This document shows, piece by piece, positions 24,780 through 37,687 of a stretch of 64,000 nucleotides of DNA (within the stretch, counting starts at the first letter, position 1; each line of letters opens with the position of its first letter). The notes beneath the pieces are model-generated. The model was not told the DNA's origin. It was given only the letters and a program-made list of their open reading frames with translations, and did no database searches. The position numbers were made by a program, and so were the translations under genes. This stretch comes from Hydractinia symbiolongicarpus (lineage: Eukaryota; Cnidaria; Hydrozoa; Anthoathecata; Hydractiniidae), in NCBI RefSeq assembly GCF_029227915.1, contig NC_079878.1, forward strand, positions 24,205,501-24,269,500. The letters are read 5' to 3'.

Positions 24780-25043
24780 TTGTCAACAGTCAAAACAACA
24801 AGTTTTACTAAGTTTTAAAAACACGTCCGCTCCGTCCGCTTGTTCAGATCTCTTTGATGATTGATTTTAGTGAAAAATTTTTGTCGGATTTTACCCAACA
24901 TAGAAAAGTGTTTTGTTTTCTAATTCGCTGCGCTCAACAGAAAATAACCTTATTTATTTTCTTATTTTTGCGACAGGAAAGACTCAAAGAACTTCGACTA
25001 GTAGTACTAGTTATGTACGAAAAAGTTAGGTTTGGTAGGTGTT
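24780..25043. other. junction of LINE 5' end and DIRS 3' end
   Basis: Short spacer between two minus-strand retroelements. Includes the LINE 5' leader (to about 24870) and the end of the DIRS element, with palindromic ACTAGTAGTACTAGT at about 24998-25012. No gene. Confidence 0.4.
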
Positions 25044-25897
25044 TCAAAGGCCTAGATTCCTTGTAACATATAGTAAATGCTCTGCGTCGTCCTCCACATA
25101 ACCATCTTTGGCTGTCTCCGAACGCCATTTACCATGTCGTTTAAAAAGACGGTCTGGGACGTCTGCAATTGCCGCTGCTGTTGCTCCTCCAGCACGTAGG
25201 CTGTGAAGTCCGAATCTTGTCCTATCCAATTCGATTGATGCCAGTGCATCGAGTGCATTTTCTCTTGTTGTTGTGTAGCTGATTGGGCGGTTCATCTTTT
25301 TAAAACTTCCGAATTTGTTGTTTGATGTAACTGTGACCACTCTAAACAGATAGGAATCAGGCTCAGCAGGTACATACTTCATATACTCAGTTAAATTATA
25401 TACTGGGCTGATCCCATTTCCGCAAGCGCTGATGCAAACCCAGTGTCTTTCTCTGCAGATATATGTTTTGCTTTTTGCTATGAACAGTTTCATAAAGCAA
25501 TTTTTGTAGTTGACGTCACATTTGACGTCACATCTGTTCAGATTACTAATTTCCGAAAACCTAAAAAAGCCACAGAATCCCAAGAGAAAGATATTAAAAG
25601 TTCTAAGTTCTTGTCTTTCTTGCGAGTGTGATGTTGTAGTAGGCGTTTAAAGCCTGTCAAATTGTGAAAATACTGGATAGCGTAGAATGCGATTCCAATT
25701 TTAGGATAAGAATTGTTCATTTGGATTAGGTTAAGTATGTGCAACGCAACTGTTAGCGGTAGAGCTGGTAATTTTGATACGGAATATTTTCTACACCATG
25801 TATTCCATGACTTAAAAGAATAATAGTACGTTTTTATCGTGTTATTCGCTCTGGAATTTAAGATATATTCTGGTAGATCTTCTGCTAAATGCCTCAA
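25044..25897 (-). pseudogene. DIRS tyrosine recombinase, frame-broken
   Basis: The N-terminal SAM-like part (25897-25538; YILNSRANNTIKTYYYSFKSW) and catalytic part (25583-25044) are in overlapping frames. Catalytic landmarks: GFFRFSEI with the first Arg, HSLRAGGAT with the H-x2-R pair, RHGKWRSETAKDGY with the His/Trp and nucleophile Tyr. Phage-integrase-like recombinase used by DIRS/Ngaro elements to integrate circular cDNA (family knowledge). One frame change at about 25560. Confidence 0.85.
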
Positions 25898-26220
25898 ATT
25901 TCGTTCTCCAAATGTTGCGTATAATGACTTGCAAAGAGTTCTAAAATGTAAAAAACATTGCCTATTGATTTTAAAATGTCTTAGGCCAGTGACGACACCG
26001 TCGTTGTCCCTGTGGATTCGGTTTATGTAAATTGCAGTTTGAAAGCTATTATTTTGCTTTTAAAATACTTTGAACCTATGGCAGATTTTTTGCACTCTCC
26101 TTGAGTAACGCATAAATTGGGATTGTCAAAGATCCTGAAGTTTTTAATAAATTTTTGGAAGTCCCCGGTTTGAATCAGTTAAAAATGGCCAAAAGGCTGC
26201 CGAAGGCCAGTATGGGGCCA

Positions 26221-27700
26221 CTAGTGTCCCGAAGCTTTACAGGTCTGCATGTGCTTCAAAACCTTTGATATAGTTTGAATCGGGGGCACGGGTAAATTAT
26301 TTTCCTTTTCCCACGAGGTATTAAAGGCGTTTACGCATTCAGTTTCCCGACAATAATATTTTGAGTTGAACCTGCCAACCTTTTTGTTTTCGTCATTAGC
26401 AAACCTATCTACGGTGAATGGACCCCAGAGGCTATTTAGGTATTCAAAAAAGCTTTTTGTGACTTCCCAATTGTCTGTGTCCGTATAATGACTTAATTTA
26501 TCAGCGTATTGAATTTGGTTTCTTGGGACCCATTCGACATTTAAATCCATTTTTTGTTTCCTACAAATATCAAAAATATTTTCTGCCAATTCTCTAAGTT
26601 TTCCTTTAAGCTGCCTCTTTTTATTATACAATGGCTCGCGTAATTATCTGTCTTCCAAAGTACTGCTTTGTTGCTTAAAACTGATTTTAATGATTGTAGC
26701 GAATATTGTATAGCGTATAGCTCTTTCCACGTGGAGTGCATTATACTTTCCGTTAGTGTGAAATTCTTAATAGAAATATGCATTCTATTCTTGTGCCACG
26801 TGTGTGCACCCAGCCCTGTATTGCTAGCATCAGAACAAACGATTAACCAGGGAGTATCTCCCCGTGTCATTGGTCTCTTAGTGTGTTTTAGCAGATTGCT
26901 CTTCCAAAAGAACAGTTCTTTCACAGCTTCTGAAGCGTGTGACATGCTCATTCGGGAGTCCCATGATATTCGCGATTCAATAAAATAATAAACTCGTCTA
27001 ATTTTCAGTTCGGCCAAATTGCCTATAACAAATTTCATGGACGTGATTTTTCCGCAAAATTTTGCTAATTTTCGTGCTGACGTGTACGGTAGGGAATCAA
27101 GAATGAATTGTAAACTCGAAAGAGTAGAAATTAATCGCTGGAAAGGTATAGAAAAAAGTTTTTTCTTCAGATCTAGACTAATGCCGAGCCATGTCATGTT
27201 TTGAGTGGGACTCCACAGAGATTTTTCGTTGTTAACGACAAACCCAAATTTCTTAAGCGAGCCTCGGACGAAGTTTGACGCCCTCAGAGTCGATTCATAG
27301 GTATTGCTTGTGCCAGCGCCGTCATAAAAAAAAAACATGCAAATTTTATAGCATGTTCTCACCAGTGTTTTACGAGGAATCGCATTGTTTTTGTGAAGGG
27401 GAATAAAGGGGACAGAAGAGAGACCAAACGGTAGGACTGTAAAAACAAAATACCTTTTTTCGCCATTTAATACCCAAGAAAATCCTAAATATTTTTGATG
27501 CTCTGGAGCAATTTCTATGTGTTTTATGTCAAATTTAAACATAAAACCATTTTCCTCAACAAATTCTCTGAAAATCGTGTTTGTTTACGTATCTCAAGTC
27601 AAGAATAAGTCTCTTCTTATTTTTGAACGAGCTAACGCTCAGTGGATTAACCACGTGTGGCTCAGTAGCCATCTCTTTTATTCTTCCAGTTTTAAGTAAC
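26221..27700 (-). pseudogene. DIRS reverse transcriptase-RNase H, degenerate
   Basis: RT N-terminal part at about 27700-27585 (VVNPLSVSSFKNKKRLILDL). RT core at 27542 onwards: FKFDIKHIEIAPEHQKYLGF, then VLPFGLSSVPF, then FFYDGAG where YLDDGAG-like catalytic sequence would be expected, so one active-site Asp appears lost next to a poly-T run. RNase H follows at about 26880-26560 (SDASNTGLGAH, STWKELYAI, TDNYAS), then VEWVPRNQIQYADKLSH and DRFANDENKKVGRFNSKYY typical of DIRS. Frame changes at about 27570 and 26640. Not functional. Confidence 0.82.
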
Positions 27701-27930
27701 TCGTGTAATTCCTTATTTAAAAATTGTCAAGAGCCGAACAGTTGTTTTTGAAAGAAGCCTTTTTAGGGGTGGTGAAAAAGGGGATTTTGTATCCGTATTT
27801 TATAAGTTCTAAAATAGTTTTATTAGTGCCTCTGTTCTCCCAGTAAGTAAGACGCCGCGAATAAGACCTATTGCATTCAGAAAAATTATATACAGTAGAA
27901 ACAGTATCACACTTAACTTTTGCCTTTTCT

Positions 27931-28302
27931 TTAGGGTTGTTTAAGGTCAGGGCAGTCCTTTCGCCAATGTCCTTGTTTTCCGTATCCGAAACAGAGATCG
28001 TTGTTGGTAATTTCGCTGGTATTGATTCGCGAATCTTGGTTTATGTTGAGATAGCCCGTAGATAGGCCTCCCCGGAGGTGCAGATTGTGAGCCGAAAGGA
28101 ATAAATTTTGATGCTGCGACTTTCTCTCGGTCGCCTTTTTCTTGTTCAGAGCCCGGTTTTCCGCAGCCTTCATCTTTTTGTCGTCGTCTGAATCGCTGGC
28201 AAGATCGTCGATGTCATATCTTACGACATCGTTGTCACTACTGAATAAAACGATCCACCTAGCTTTCAAAAATATAATCCTTGTAATACATAATCGTATC
28301 AT
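27931..28302 (-). pseudogene. DIRS gag-like protein with damaged zinc knuckle
   Basis: Acidic/charged stretch followed by CFGYGKQGHWRKDCPDL. This is a CCHC knuckle in which the second Cys is Tyr. It lies directly upstream of the RT on the same strand, the usual gag-RT-RH-YR order. The start of the element is uncertain; no terminal repeat was recognised near 28340. Confidence 0.65.
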
Positions 28303-28339
28303 AATTTTTCCTGTGATCCGGCTGGATATAACAGAATGA

Positions 28340-31300
28340 ATCTAATTACAGCATGGGTCAATCAATTGCCGGGTGCTTCAATAGATTTCGACAGATTTAT
28401 CATATAAATCTTAAATGGAGTTGTTGCACACAACAAATTAATTCTGACGAATTGAAAAAAATGTTCCAGTTGATTCCAGTCAGTTGATGCAATGTTTGCC
28501 AAAGAATTATTAAAAGTCTTTGTAATATATTATATACTGGCGTATTCTTTATTTAAAAATGTTTCTTGTGGATGCATCCTATTTTATGTGACATGTTCCT
28601 CTCTTAATTGAATGTTGTTGAGCTAAAGTAATCAGTGCATTTTATGTGCAATGGCCTTTGTACTGCAAACTTGTATGTGTTATGATGTGATGCAGATAGA
28701 AAATAACATAACCTCGTAACGCAGACGAAATAAGCAAACGCGCTAAAAATGTCTTTTTAACATTTGTTGCATTTAGGTTATAGTAGAAAGAAGATGTAGT
28801 ACCAAGAATAGAGATTTCCATTTAAGTTATTTATTAGAGTTCATCAGAGAGCAAAACAGATTCAAGTATAAAAATCTTGCAATGCTTTTGGATAGATTGT
28901 CTTTCATCTTTTATCACATTTTTATCTTTTATCACCTGAACAGAATACCATTAATTCATCACTATTATTACTTAAATGACGTATGTAAACATAAATGTAA
29001 CACTAGAGCAAAGTGGATCATAATTTGTCGAATTAAATTTCCTTTTTTTTAAATTTATTATAAACGTATATTTTGTTTTGTCACTTTATAGGGTTGGACA
29101 TTTCACCTAAATATGTGAGAGTTTAAGTAAGTTGACAGTCAATATTTTTAACTAATTTTTATATTGATTAATTTTTTTATACGAAATTTACCTTTTTATA
29201 CTATGGTTATGTTCTTGGCTGGTGTTGCGCTTGTAACAACGCATAAGATGCAGTTAGTAAGGTTACACATTAATTATTCTAAATAATTTGAAGAACGGAG
29301 TATATGTATTCCGGTAAAAGTTGTAGGTTTAATGCGTGGAAGACGATCCGCAACAAACAAATATTTACGTTAAATATTACAAATATTACGTTATTAAAAA
29401 GTACTGTTAGGCCACGTCGTGTAAAACCAGACTTAAGTGTTATTTAAGTCATATTGGCTCGCACCTAGGTAGTCAAAAAGCTTCAGTTTACTGACTGGTC
29501 CTTGTTTTTATTTAATTTAGTTTGATACCAAGATGGATTACTGTACAAAAGTTTTGGAAGCATCGCAAAAATTCTTTAAAATTTTGATCGCTTGAAGGTT
29601 GTAATCATAGGCATGATTTCGCAAGCTGTCGGCTTCTCGTCGTTGCTTAGTGAATTCAGAAATTGTGCTAACGTTCTGCGTAATTCAGTATTATATTGCT
29701 ACCATTTTTATTATGTTGCTTTTCAATATGTTAGCCGGGATTTCAATGCATATCAGAGTCGCGATGCGGTATTTTCATACGCATGCAAGGCAATCTTTGC
29801 ACCGTGTCACCGGCAAGCGGATCTCTCTCTTTCATTTTTTCTATCCATCCATCCAAAAAATTTGTAAAAGGCATTATACGTAATGTTATATAAAATATAT
29901 ATCCTAACAGGCAAATCAAAATTGCCATTAATAATCCATCTGTACAGATGTTTTAAATTTTGATGCATGTATTCTGCTGCATATCAGGCGTGACGACAAG
30001 CTACTGCATGCACATAACAAATCGCACTATGGCTCTCGCGCTTTGTTGCATTGCAATTTTATCGACTTTCAGGGCGAAACTATTTTAGTTGCAGAGCGGA
30101 AAAAGGGTTTATATGTTTGTACGTTATACTCTGTGTAGAATCCTGGTCGAAATGTCGGATTCTGTGCTTTTTAAGGCCCCTCCTGAACTTTAAATTTTAG
30201 ATAAGCATCTGAGATTTCTCAAATTTCCATAATAGCAGTATTTGTAAAATTGTCGCCCTGCAAGTGGCACGTAATATATGAATATTTTAGGAATTATGAG
30301 TTGTTTTCTTTTCGATCAAATGGACCAAGAAATTAATTTCTTAGAAAATGGTTTTGCAAATGTCCTATTTGGTATTGGTAAGTTGTACCCGCAAGGGATA
30401 TTATACAGAACCAAATCAAAGTCATTGTCCGACGACGTAAGCACCGACCAAAGACCTTTTTTGATTCTTACCTCTTTCCGTTTGTTAAAGTAAACACAGA
30501 CTGTGATGCAACCTAAAAATCATCCAAGTTGTCCAATTGCATCATATATAAGAGCCAGAGCAAATTTGCATTTAATCAACAGTATCATTTTATTATATAG
30601 CTATTTCAGGTAGTTTGGGACAATAGGGTTGATGGCAGCTGGCTAACTTAGTACAACCTTGTCTCCAGTGTCTCGTGGCCCCTGGTTGGTTATTATGGAG
30701 CGGCCAACAACGACCCTGGCGCAGACTGGTCACGTGATACATGCCCAGATAAACTGGTCATTTTTTAAATTCCTAAACTAATGAGTGCCAATTCGACGTT
30801 CGCCGCAAAAGAAAAATTTAGAGATGAAGTAGGAGAAGGGTGAAGAAACTTTTTTGTAGATTGCAATGAATTCATGAGCTGTAGCTAGCTAGCTGCGCTG
30901 TGTACTATAGCTATTGCTACCTAGCTAACGTGATATCTTGAAACGGTTTCTTAACCACATACTTAAAAACGACATATCCAACGGTAACTTTTTTCCGCCT
31001 TTTTTTGAGATCACGCAGAAAATTTGTATGAAAAGAGCTGGGTACTCCAGCTGCAAATCACAAGTGCACGTGTCAATATTCACAAAAGTCCAACTTGTCA
31101 ATACTCAGAGTACTTGGCGACGTTCAGAACGGTAAATGTTACCTACTTAAGCGTGTTTATTTTCCACGGATTTTGGGGCCTACGCGGCTCCCGACGTGGG
31201 TTATTTTGTCGTGTGGGCGTGTTAGAGAATGTGACTAGAAAATATATAAAATTTGCCTGGTCTACGTGTGTGCAAACGTAGGGACTTTACAGCCGCTGGC

Positions 31301-31350
31301 TACGAAGCATATGAATTGATTGTTTGACACGTTTGTTGTTTTACTTTAAA
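28340..31350. other. intergenic, no supported gene
   Basis: AT-rich DNA without homology I can recognise. Several short open stretches lack coding character. An AGCTAGCTAGC tract lies near 30885-30925. Part of 30600-31300 is somewhat GC-richer and may be an old transposon, but I see no terminal repeats. Confidence 0.4.
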
Positions 31351-31799
31351 AATGACGATAAAACTGCATTTGTCTTATTTTTTTCAAAAAAATATGAACA
31401 TATCCTCGACAAAATGATTGACCTCTAATACCACCCTTGCTGAAAAACAAGACACGAATTACTTAAGACTTAGAGTAGATAATAACTTATTCTGAAATAG
31501 GGGTTTTATTCAAGCTGAGAGAATTGATGGATCTTGAAATGTTTACTATAGTACAATTCAGTCGCATATTTTATATTGTATCACAACTTAGGAATTGTAT
31601 AAAATCAAAACTTATAACTAACCTCACATAAAGGTTACAAAAAGTATAAAGTAATGACATTTAATAAACATTTTCACAAATTAAGACATCCTAGACATTT
31701 ACAACTTAGAATCTTGAATCTTCCAACAGCATAAAACACACTAAATTTATACCCCATGATTGCCACTTTAATCGCTTCATTGCAGTTGTGTTGTGTTGT

Positions 31800-32170
31800 T
31801 AGAGGCCATTCATACAGAAGCCGATCCAGTCCAGTTGCAGGCCAGCTCGGTTGCCGTGAACTCGCCTAAATGCTATTTTTAAAAGAATTTAAAAGTTTCG
31901 TTTATATGGAAAAGCTGGCTAGCGCAGCGGGCTGGATAAAACTCCATATAAACAGTGACAAAGCGAGCTGGCCAGTCTAGGCAAGAAGGTTTATTATGCT
32001 CACGTAATTAACTTCTCTTCTTATAAAAATTATTCTTATGTTATGCGTTCTTTAATGTTTTCATTGTTCATCCAGCCCACAGCTGAGTTAGTTTTTTTCC
32101 AAATAAACACCAGTTATAATTCAGCCTGGCAAGTAAGCCGGCTTGGTTTCCCAAGTCAGCCCGCCTCCTT
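31800..32170. repeat. possible nonautonomous element with GCCAGCTCGG-type subterminal repeats
   Basis: GC-rich islands (CAGGCCAGCTCGGTTGCC, GCTGGCTAGCGCAGCGGGCTGG, AGCGAGCTGGCCAG, AAGCCGGCTTGGTTTCCC) occur in both orientations in an AT-rich background, as in subterminal repeats of a small DNA transposon. Edges not resolved. Confidence 0.3.
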
Positions 32171-32684
32171 ATTATATAAATAAAGTATGGTGTTATTTGT
32201 AATGAGCAAAAAATAGTCAAAATTAATTATTACAAACTATTTAAATATTTATTACAAATATGTATCGATTGATTTATGTAAATCAAAAACACATAACTAT
32301 AGCCATCCAGAAAAACATTTACCTCATTAAAGAAACCATTTTTAAGTTCGAGCCCTGGGCCCCAGGTTTTTTTGCCTGTTTAATATAAGAGACGACCACA
32401 TATCAGATCCCTGGGGTACACGGTGCACATTGTTCATGTTTGTTTACAAATTTTAGGAAATGTTTCGCGTCACTGATCGTTTATAGTCATTGTGCTTTTG
32501 CGCAAGTCCGATTGTAAACGTCAAAATTGACGGGTGACCGGTCCGATTTTTGCGTCCCAGAGGCTCGTTTGGTCGTAAAATAAAGTTAGCGCAACTTTCC
32601 TGTTATAGGGCGACTAGTCAATAAATCTGTGGAAAAATCCCCTCATGCAAAATCCTGCAATGTGCACAATATCTACTTTGAGCA

Positions 32685-32910
32685 TTTTATTTCCCCGTGG
32701 ACTCCAATGTGTAGAGGATCGTGTACTTTTGACAAATGGTTGAAGAGATATTAGAGTCTAAAAATTCTTTGGTGACGTCTGTTACGAAACGGATAGGTTG
32801 ATCCAGCTTTAAAAAGTTCGTCTCACTTTGATCCGATCCCAGATAATCTTTAGTTACCCAAATAGAAGATGACGTCACTTATTTCACTCGTTTCCAAAAT
32901 ATTTAGCCTA
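32685..32910 (+). repeat. dispersed repeat, copy 1 (related to 43590-43850)
   Basis: AATGTGTAGAGGATCGTGTA followed by TTTGACAAATGGTTGAAGAG, then GACGTCTGTTACGAAACGG and TCGTTTCCAAAATATTT. The same string of motifs, diverged, occurs at 43600-43850. Function unknown. Confidence 0.6.
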
Positions 32911-33960
32911 GCAAAGTATGAACTGTATTCTTAAAGATTACGAAATAGAATCTAAAGCTATGACAATTTGATTTTTTTAAAATTTTTACCACAGTAATAG
33001 ATAGAAAAATCTAGCCTTAGCTTCTCAAAATTTAAGGCGTATCTTAGCGAGTTTTTGGCTGAAATATTAGGTTGCATCTAATCACATTCCCATGCAAAGA
33101 CAGCGCGTGGCTCTTTCGTACTCATTCTGTATCATCGGCCTGGCAGGGTCGATAGTTAGATGCGAGAACCCACAGCAGCACTGTGCCTTTATTAACGGTC
33201 TATTGCACGAGTGGCGTGGTCTTTATTCTATACAAATATTGCACCGCCGTTGAAACTTAACCACCAAAGGCAATAAATTACAGCTTGGTAACGGGTTTAC
33301 TTTTTGCTTTAACTGGTGCAAAACTCTGGAAAAATATTCGCTTACAATTCTGGCACAGTCCAACTGGTGCAAAATTCTAATTAACTGACTGAATGATCCA
33401 GGACCAATATTCATGAGATTTATACATATATGGGAAAGACCTGTTGCTTTTTACACGGAACAAGAACTTGTGATTTCGGTGTAAAAAAATGACTGTCGTG
33501 AAGTTTCGTAAACCTTAATAGTAAACGTTTAATCTAATTGAAATATTTTAAAGTTACAATTCTTTAACATGTTTTATATCTTAATATTAAAATCTTAGGC
33601 TTAATATTTCCATATTTGAAATTCGTAGTTGGCTACTAGTAGCTCTAGCCACCGTACATTTTCATTTCATAGTCTGATATTTTTACCTAGATATTTTGAA
33701 CAACCTAAACACTGGAACTCCGGAACAAGTAACACGGAACAACCCGGAGCACTGTTTCTCCTCTTAAAAATGCGTTCAGCTATCTAATTGGCAGTTTAGC
33801 AGTTGATATCGTGTTTTTTAAAAAAACATTGACTTTCGCAGGATAATCTACTTTTGTTATTACTATTCGGAATATTTATACAAGAGAGCTACTTCGGTGT
33901 TGGAAACACTGTTATTAATGTGGGTCCTGTGTTCTGAATGTATACACTAGGTATACACCG
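32911..33960. other. intergenic, no supported gene
   Basis: No gene or clear repeat. The sequence at 33090-33230 is GC-richer than the surroundings but has stops in all frames. Confidence 0.4.
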
Positions 33961-33989
33961 GCTAGCCTGCCCAATTTCTCTCACATGGC

Positions 33990-34516
33990 ATGGGTCGACC
34001 CGTAGCTGTGGTAAAGACACTTGCTAAACATGCCCGCGCTGTAGACCGAACCACGGAAGTTCAATCATCCGACATAAAAATAATGAAAAATAGATTCTTG
34101 CTACCTCCTGTCCCAGTGGCTTACCAAATGGTATCGAATGGGCATACGGCTATTAGAAAGCTTAGTATTTATCCTTATTTTAAAATAGTGGATTGAATAC
34201 TAGCCTTGTACCCAAACAAGGAAACACAAAATTTCCAAACAGAATTCCATACGATTATTCTTGACCTTCAACCAAGGACAGTCTCACGAGCCGTGTTTGC
34301 GGATACTGTGGTATGTATTTTGGAAATATTAAATCCATGCAAAACCATTTATCATACTGCCAAACAAAGGAATCGCGTACAGTTGCCAAAAGCTTTGAAA
34401 CAAGAAAAATACACCACAAAAATTTGACGCCCGCGACCAAAAAGAATTGCTATGTGCAAAAGCGTTTCAGAAACGAGCGTGATGTAACGCAAAAAGGGTC
34501 TTATATGAAAACGTGA
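33990..34516 (+). pseudogene. relic with a C2HC-type zinc-finger motif
   Basis: Two short open stretches. In one frame (about 34280-34516) the peptide VCGYCGMYFGNIKSMQNHLS then YC gives C-x2-C-x12-H-x3-C, followed by a basic region. The preceding 33990-34196 stretch is open but unrecognised. There is no start, splice partner or second finger. Probably a transposon remnant. Confidence 0.3.
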
Positions 34517-34749
34517 TGGAGCGTGACGACGGGGGATGGGTGGTTCTAAGAAGGCAAATTTAACGTGACGTAATTATTAAACAGCTCCTATGTTTTCACA
34601 TGTCAAGGTAAATTTAGCGTCACGTTTTTTAGCCAAGTAAAACCTTTTACTGCATTGAAAATATTATTTTTGTATTTATAGAGGATAATTGTTATTCAAG
34701 TTTTTATGAATTTTTTAAAAATCTTTTTCATTCTCATGATATTAACCTA

Positions 34750-35135
34750 AACGTTTTCCAGCTTAACTTATGACATCATCATTAAAAATGTAATAAGGTA
34801 GTAAGCATAAATTAATACTTGAGATATCTTGCGAAGTTACATAATATCAAAACTTTTAAGCAGTGTGGATTTATGCTCTTAATAATATCTTGACACGTGT
34901 AAAGTTTTGTAGTAAGAATGATCTCATCTTTAATTACAGGTAGAAATAAAATGTCACCATTTTTCAAAACTTTTTTATAACATCATAAGTTCTCCGATTT
35001 TAAATATTTATAATCTTGGATAACTTTCAAGAAAAGATTGTAAAAAAAATTTAAAGTACTTATAACAACTTTTTATTCTCCATAATGTATAAAAATATCA
35101 TTTTTAATGCAGCAATCCCTGTAATCCACCAATTT
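34750..35135 (-). repeat. foldback/MITE copy 2, inverse orientation to 14975-15420
   Basis: Read on the minus strand, 35110-34930 resembles 14990-15165 (GCATTAAAAATGA-TATTTT, GAGAATAAAA, GATGAGATCATTCTTA). The palindromic core at 34835-34900 (ATATCTTGCGAAGTTACA ... TGTAAAGTTTTG) is more decayed than in copy 1. Confidence 0.6.
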
Positions 35136-35429
35136 TAAGTTTTTTTGCTACGAACGCAGATTTTGAGAGAGCATCCTAATGCCAGCTAGCTAACCTTCTT
35201 TATTCCTATTTATTTAAGGCTTTCAGTTTCAGGGGCGGCCCAACTACGTTTTTCCTTCCAGGGGCTTTGCCCCTCCACCCACAGCGCCCCCTGGAACCCA
35301 GCAGTTTCAGCAAATCGCTTCGCTCGTTGATTGTCACTAAAATCTCAAAATCTCGCAGTATGACTAAGCCCCCCACTTTGAAATTTGTGGCGCCGCCCCT
35401 GAGTTTATTGTTAGAGCTTTTTAGATTAT

Positions 35430-36390
35430 TAGAGATTATTTGAGATTATTTGTGGTGTTCCCCAGGGTTCCTTTTTAGGACCACTCCTATTTAACATCTT
35501 TATTAATGACTTGTTTTTTATTATTGTAGAAACACAGGTATGCAATTTTGCCGACGACAATACATTGTATGCATGTAGTTTGAAGTTGGCTACTATACTA
35601 AACTCATGAACTGTTGATACACAAAATATACATTGGTTTAAAATCAAGTCACTAAAAGCCAACCCAACCAAATTTCAATTTATAATACTAGATAAAAAAA
35701 CAAGAGATAAAATCACTCTACCACTTGAATCAGTTACTTTAAATGAGTCTGACCACGTTTCACTCCTAGGTATTCAAATTGATAATAAATTAAACTTCAA
35801 TCAACATATAAACAACTTTTACTCGAAGGCAAATTTTAAACTTCATGCATTACGCAGGACTTCGACCTTATTTATCGCAACCCAAAGCAAAAATACTCAG
35901 CTCAAGCTTTATACAGAGTCAATTTAACTATGCACCCCTTTTTTGGATGTTCTGCAGTAAAACTGCATATAGTAAAATAGAGCGAGTACATTATAAAACA
36001 TTGAAGGTTGTATACGATATAGTTAAAGCAGACTATACTATAAGGATAAATCCATCCACCAACTCCACTTAAAAACTTTAGCATTAGAGGTGTTTAAAAA
36101 AGCATTCAGAATCTGAACCCTAAATTCATGTGGTGCCTCTTTAGTTTTAATACATACCATTGAGACCATAACCTCCGGAGAGGCCCTTCTTTGACTTTAG
36201 CTAAAGCTAAAACCACTACCTATGGTACAATTTCCATCTTGTATCAAAGTTGTTGGATATGGAATAATCTTATCCGTGAAATTAAATATAGTTCAACCAT
36301 TGAAGAGTTCACGGTTAAGTTAGCCTACCAGGATTCTATTTCATGTAATTGTAAAATATGTAAAGAAAATAACGAAAAAAAAGTGTAAAA
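35430..36390 (+). pseudogene. 5'-truncated CR1-like LINE reverse transcriptase
   Basis: Starts within RT motif B (GVPQGSFLGPLLFNIFINDL), then motif C FADD at about 35545, then the thumb and C-terminal region (LLGIQIDNKLNF, QFNYAPLFWMF, SKIERVHYKTLKVVYD) and the Cys tail CNCKICKENNEKK. Several frame changes and a stop after motif C. The missing 5' part is typical of incomplete reverse transcription. The family differs from the LINE at 20284-24779. Confidence 0.82.
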
Positions 36391-36539
36391 ATATGTGAAT
36401 TGTAAACTTTAATTTATCTTTTCCCTTTTATCTTTTTATATTTTCATTTCTCATTATTAATTTTATTATTTGTTACGTTGGTTTTTATGAGCGAAAGCTA
36501 TCTTTTAAATTTGACCAACGTTAAATTAAGAAACATACA

Positions 36540-37420
36540 TACTAGCCAGTATTATTTATTTTTGTGTCATCTTCACCAATCTGATTTTTACTCAGTTGCA
36601 CCTTTTACTGTAATGTAACACAGGCTTTCGGATGTGTTTTTATTTTAAATGACAATAAATTTTGCAAATCTGTTTAGCGGGTGTACAACATGGTTTAACT
36701 ATCATGGTTTACAATTAGAATTAAAATTTTCGGCGGGAAAACGTTCGGAAACAATTTTTTATTTCAGCAGAATGGTTTTCGGACAAGATTTATAAAGTCA
36801 AAAAATGTGTGAACAAATTTCAGTCAAATTTCAATAGTGTACATATACTCTATACTTGATTTTCTGATTACCCTATATATAATTCCTATGCACTAGACCT
36901 TTTTTAAGAAAATTAAAAAAAAAAAAATTTTTGGACAAAAAAACTTTCGGCAGACACAAATTTTTAACGGAAAAATTTTCGGACAAAAAAAAATCCAAAA
37001 GTTTCTCGTTCCTAATGTAACTCTCTGGGTAACATAATTCGCAGAATAAAAAAAATATTGACTGACTCTTTTTGCTATGACGGGGTAATAACAGATTGTT
37101 ATAGGGTGTTCTTATCTATCTAAAGTTGCTGGAAAGTGCATTTTACTCGAAACACTGTAATGCTGTGTGCGCTTCACTCAATTTTAGAACAGACTGTATA
37201 CTAGTACTAAAAGATTCTACCTGAATGTGCGACACATTTTACGGCTGTTATTAACCGTTTAACCTGGCGCTCGACACCAGAACACCTATTTATTTATGAC
37301 CTAACCCAGCATTTTGAACCAACAAAATCTTTCCAGTCAGGTCAAAACTCCAATGTAAAATAATATTAACACACAGGAATGCTAGAAATGATGAACGACT
37401 GCATTTGTAAATGAGTGATA
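36540..37420. other. intergenic, no supported gene
   Basis: A-rich stretch with repeated TTTTCGGACAAAA and TTTTCGGCAGACA-like motifs at 36730-37000. No coding signal. Confidence 0.4.
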
Positions 37421-37439
37421 AAATTATATTTATTTAAAT

Positions 37440-37468
37440 TTTCGTCTGTCTACAACAGACTTCATCAG
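37440..37468 (-). other. hammerhead-like motif downstream of the Penelope-like element
   Basis: On the minus strand: CTGATGA, A, then a 5-bp stem GTCTG/CAGAC with a 7-nt loop, then GAAA. This is the conserved core order of a hammerhead ribozyme. An extra A precedes stem II, and stems I and III are not obvious, so activity is uncertain. Hammerheads are known in the pseudo-LTRs of Penelope-like elements. Confidence 0.4.
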
Positions 37469-37687
37469 AAAATGACAATGATAAAAGAATCTGCTAAAAA
37501 AAGTTGTTCTGAAAGTAGATATAACTGCTGTAATTAAAAGATATAATTGCTGTAATAAAAAGCTAATAAAAAATGTTAAAAACAACAGCGATGGAGATAA
37601 AAGAACTGCGATGGAGATCAAAGAATGATAAAAACTACGACGGAGTGTGAAAGGTAAAAGGAGAGCAGGTTTAAAATTTATTAAAAG

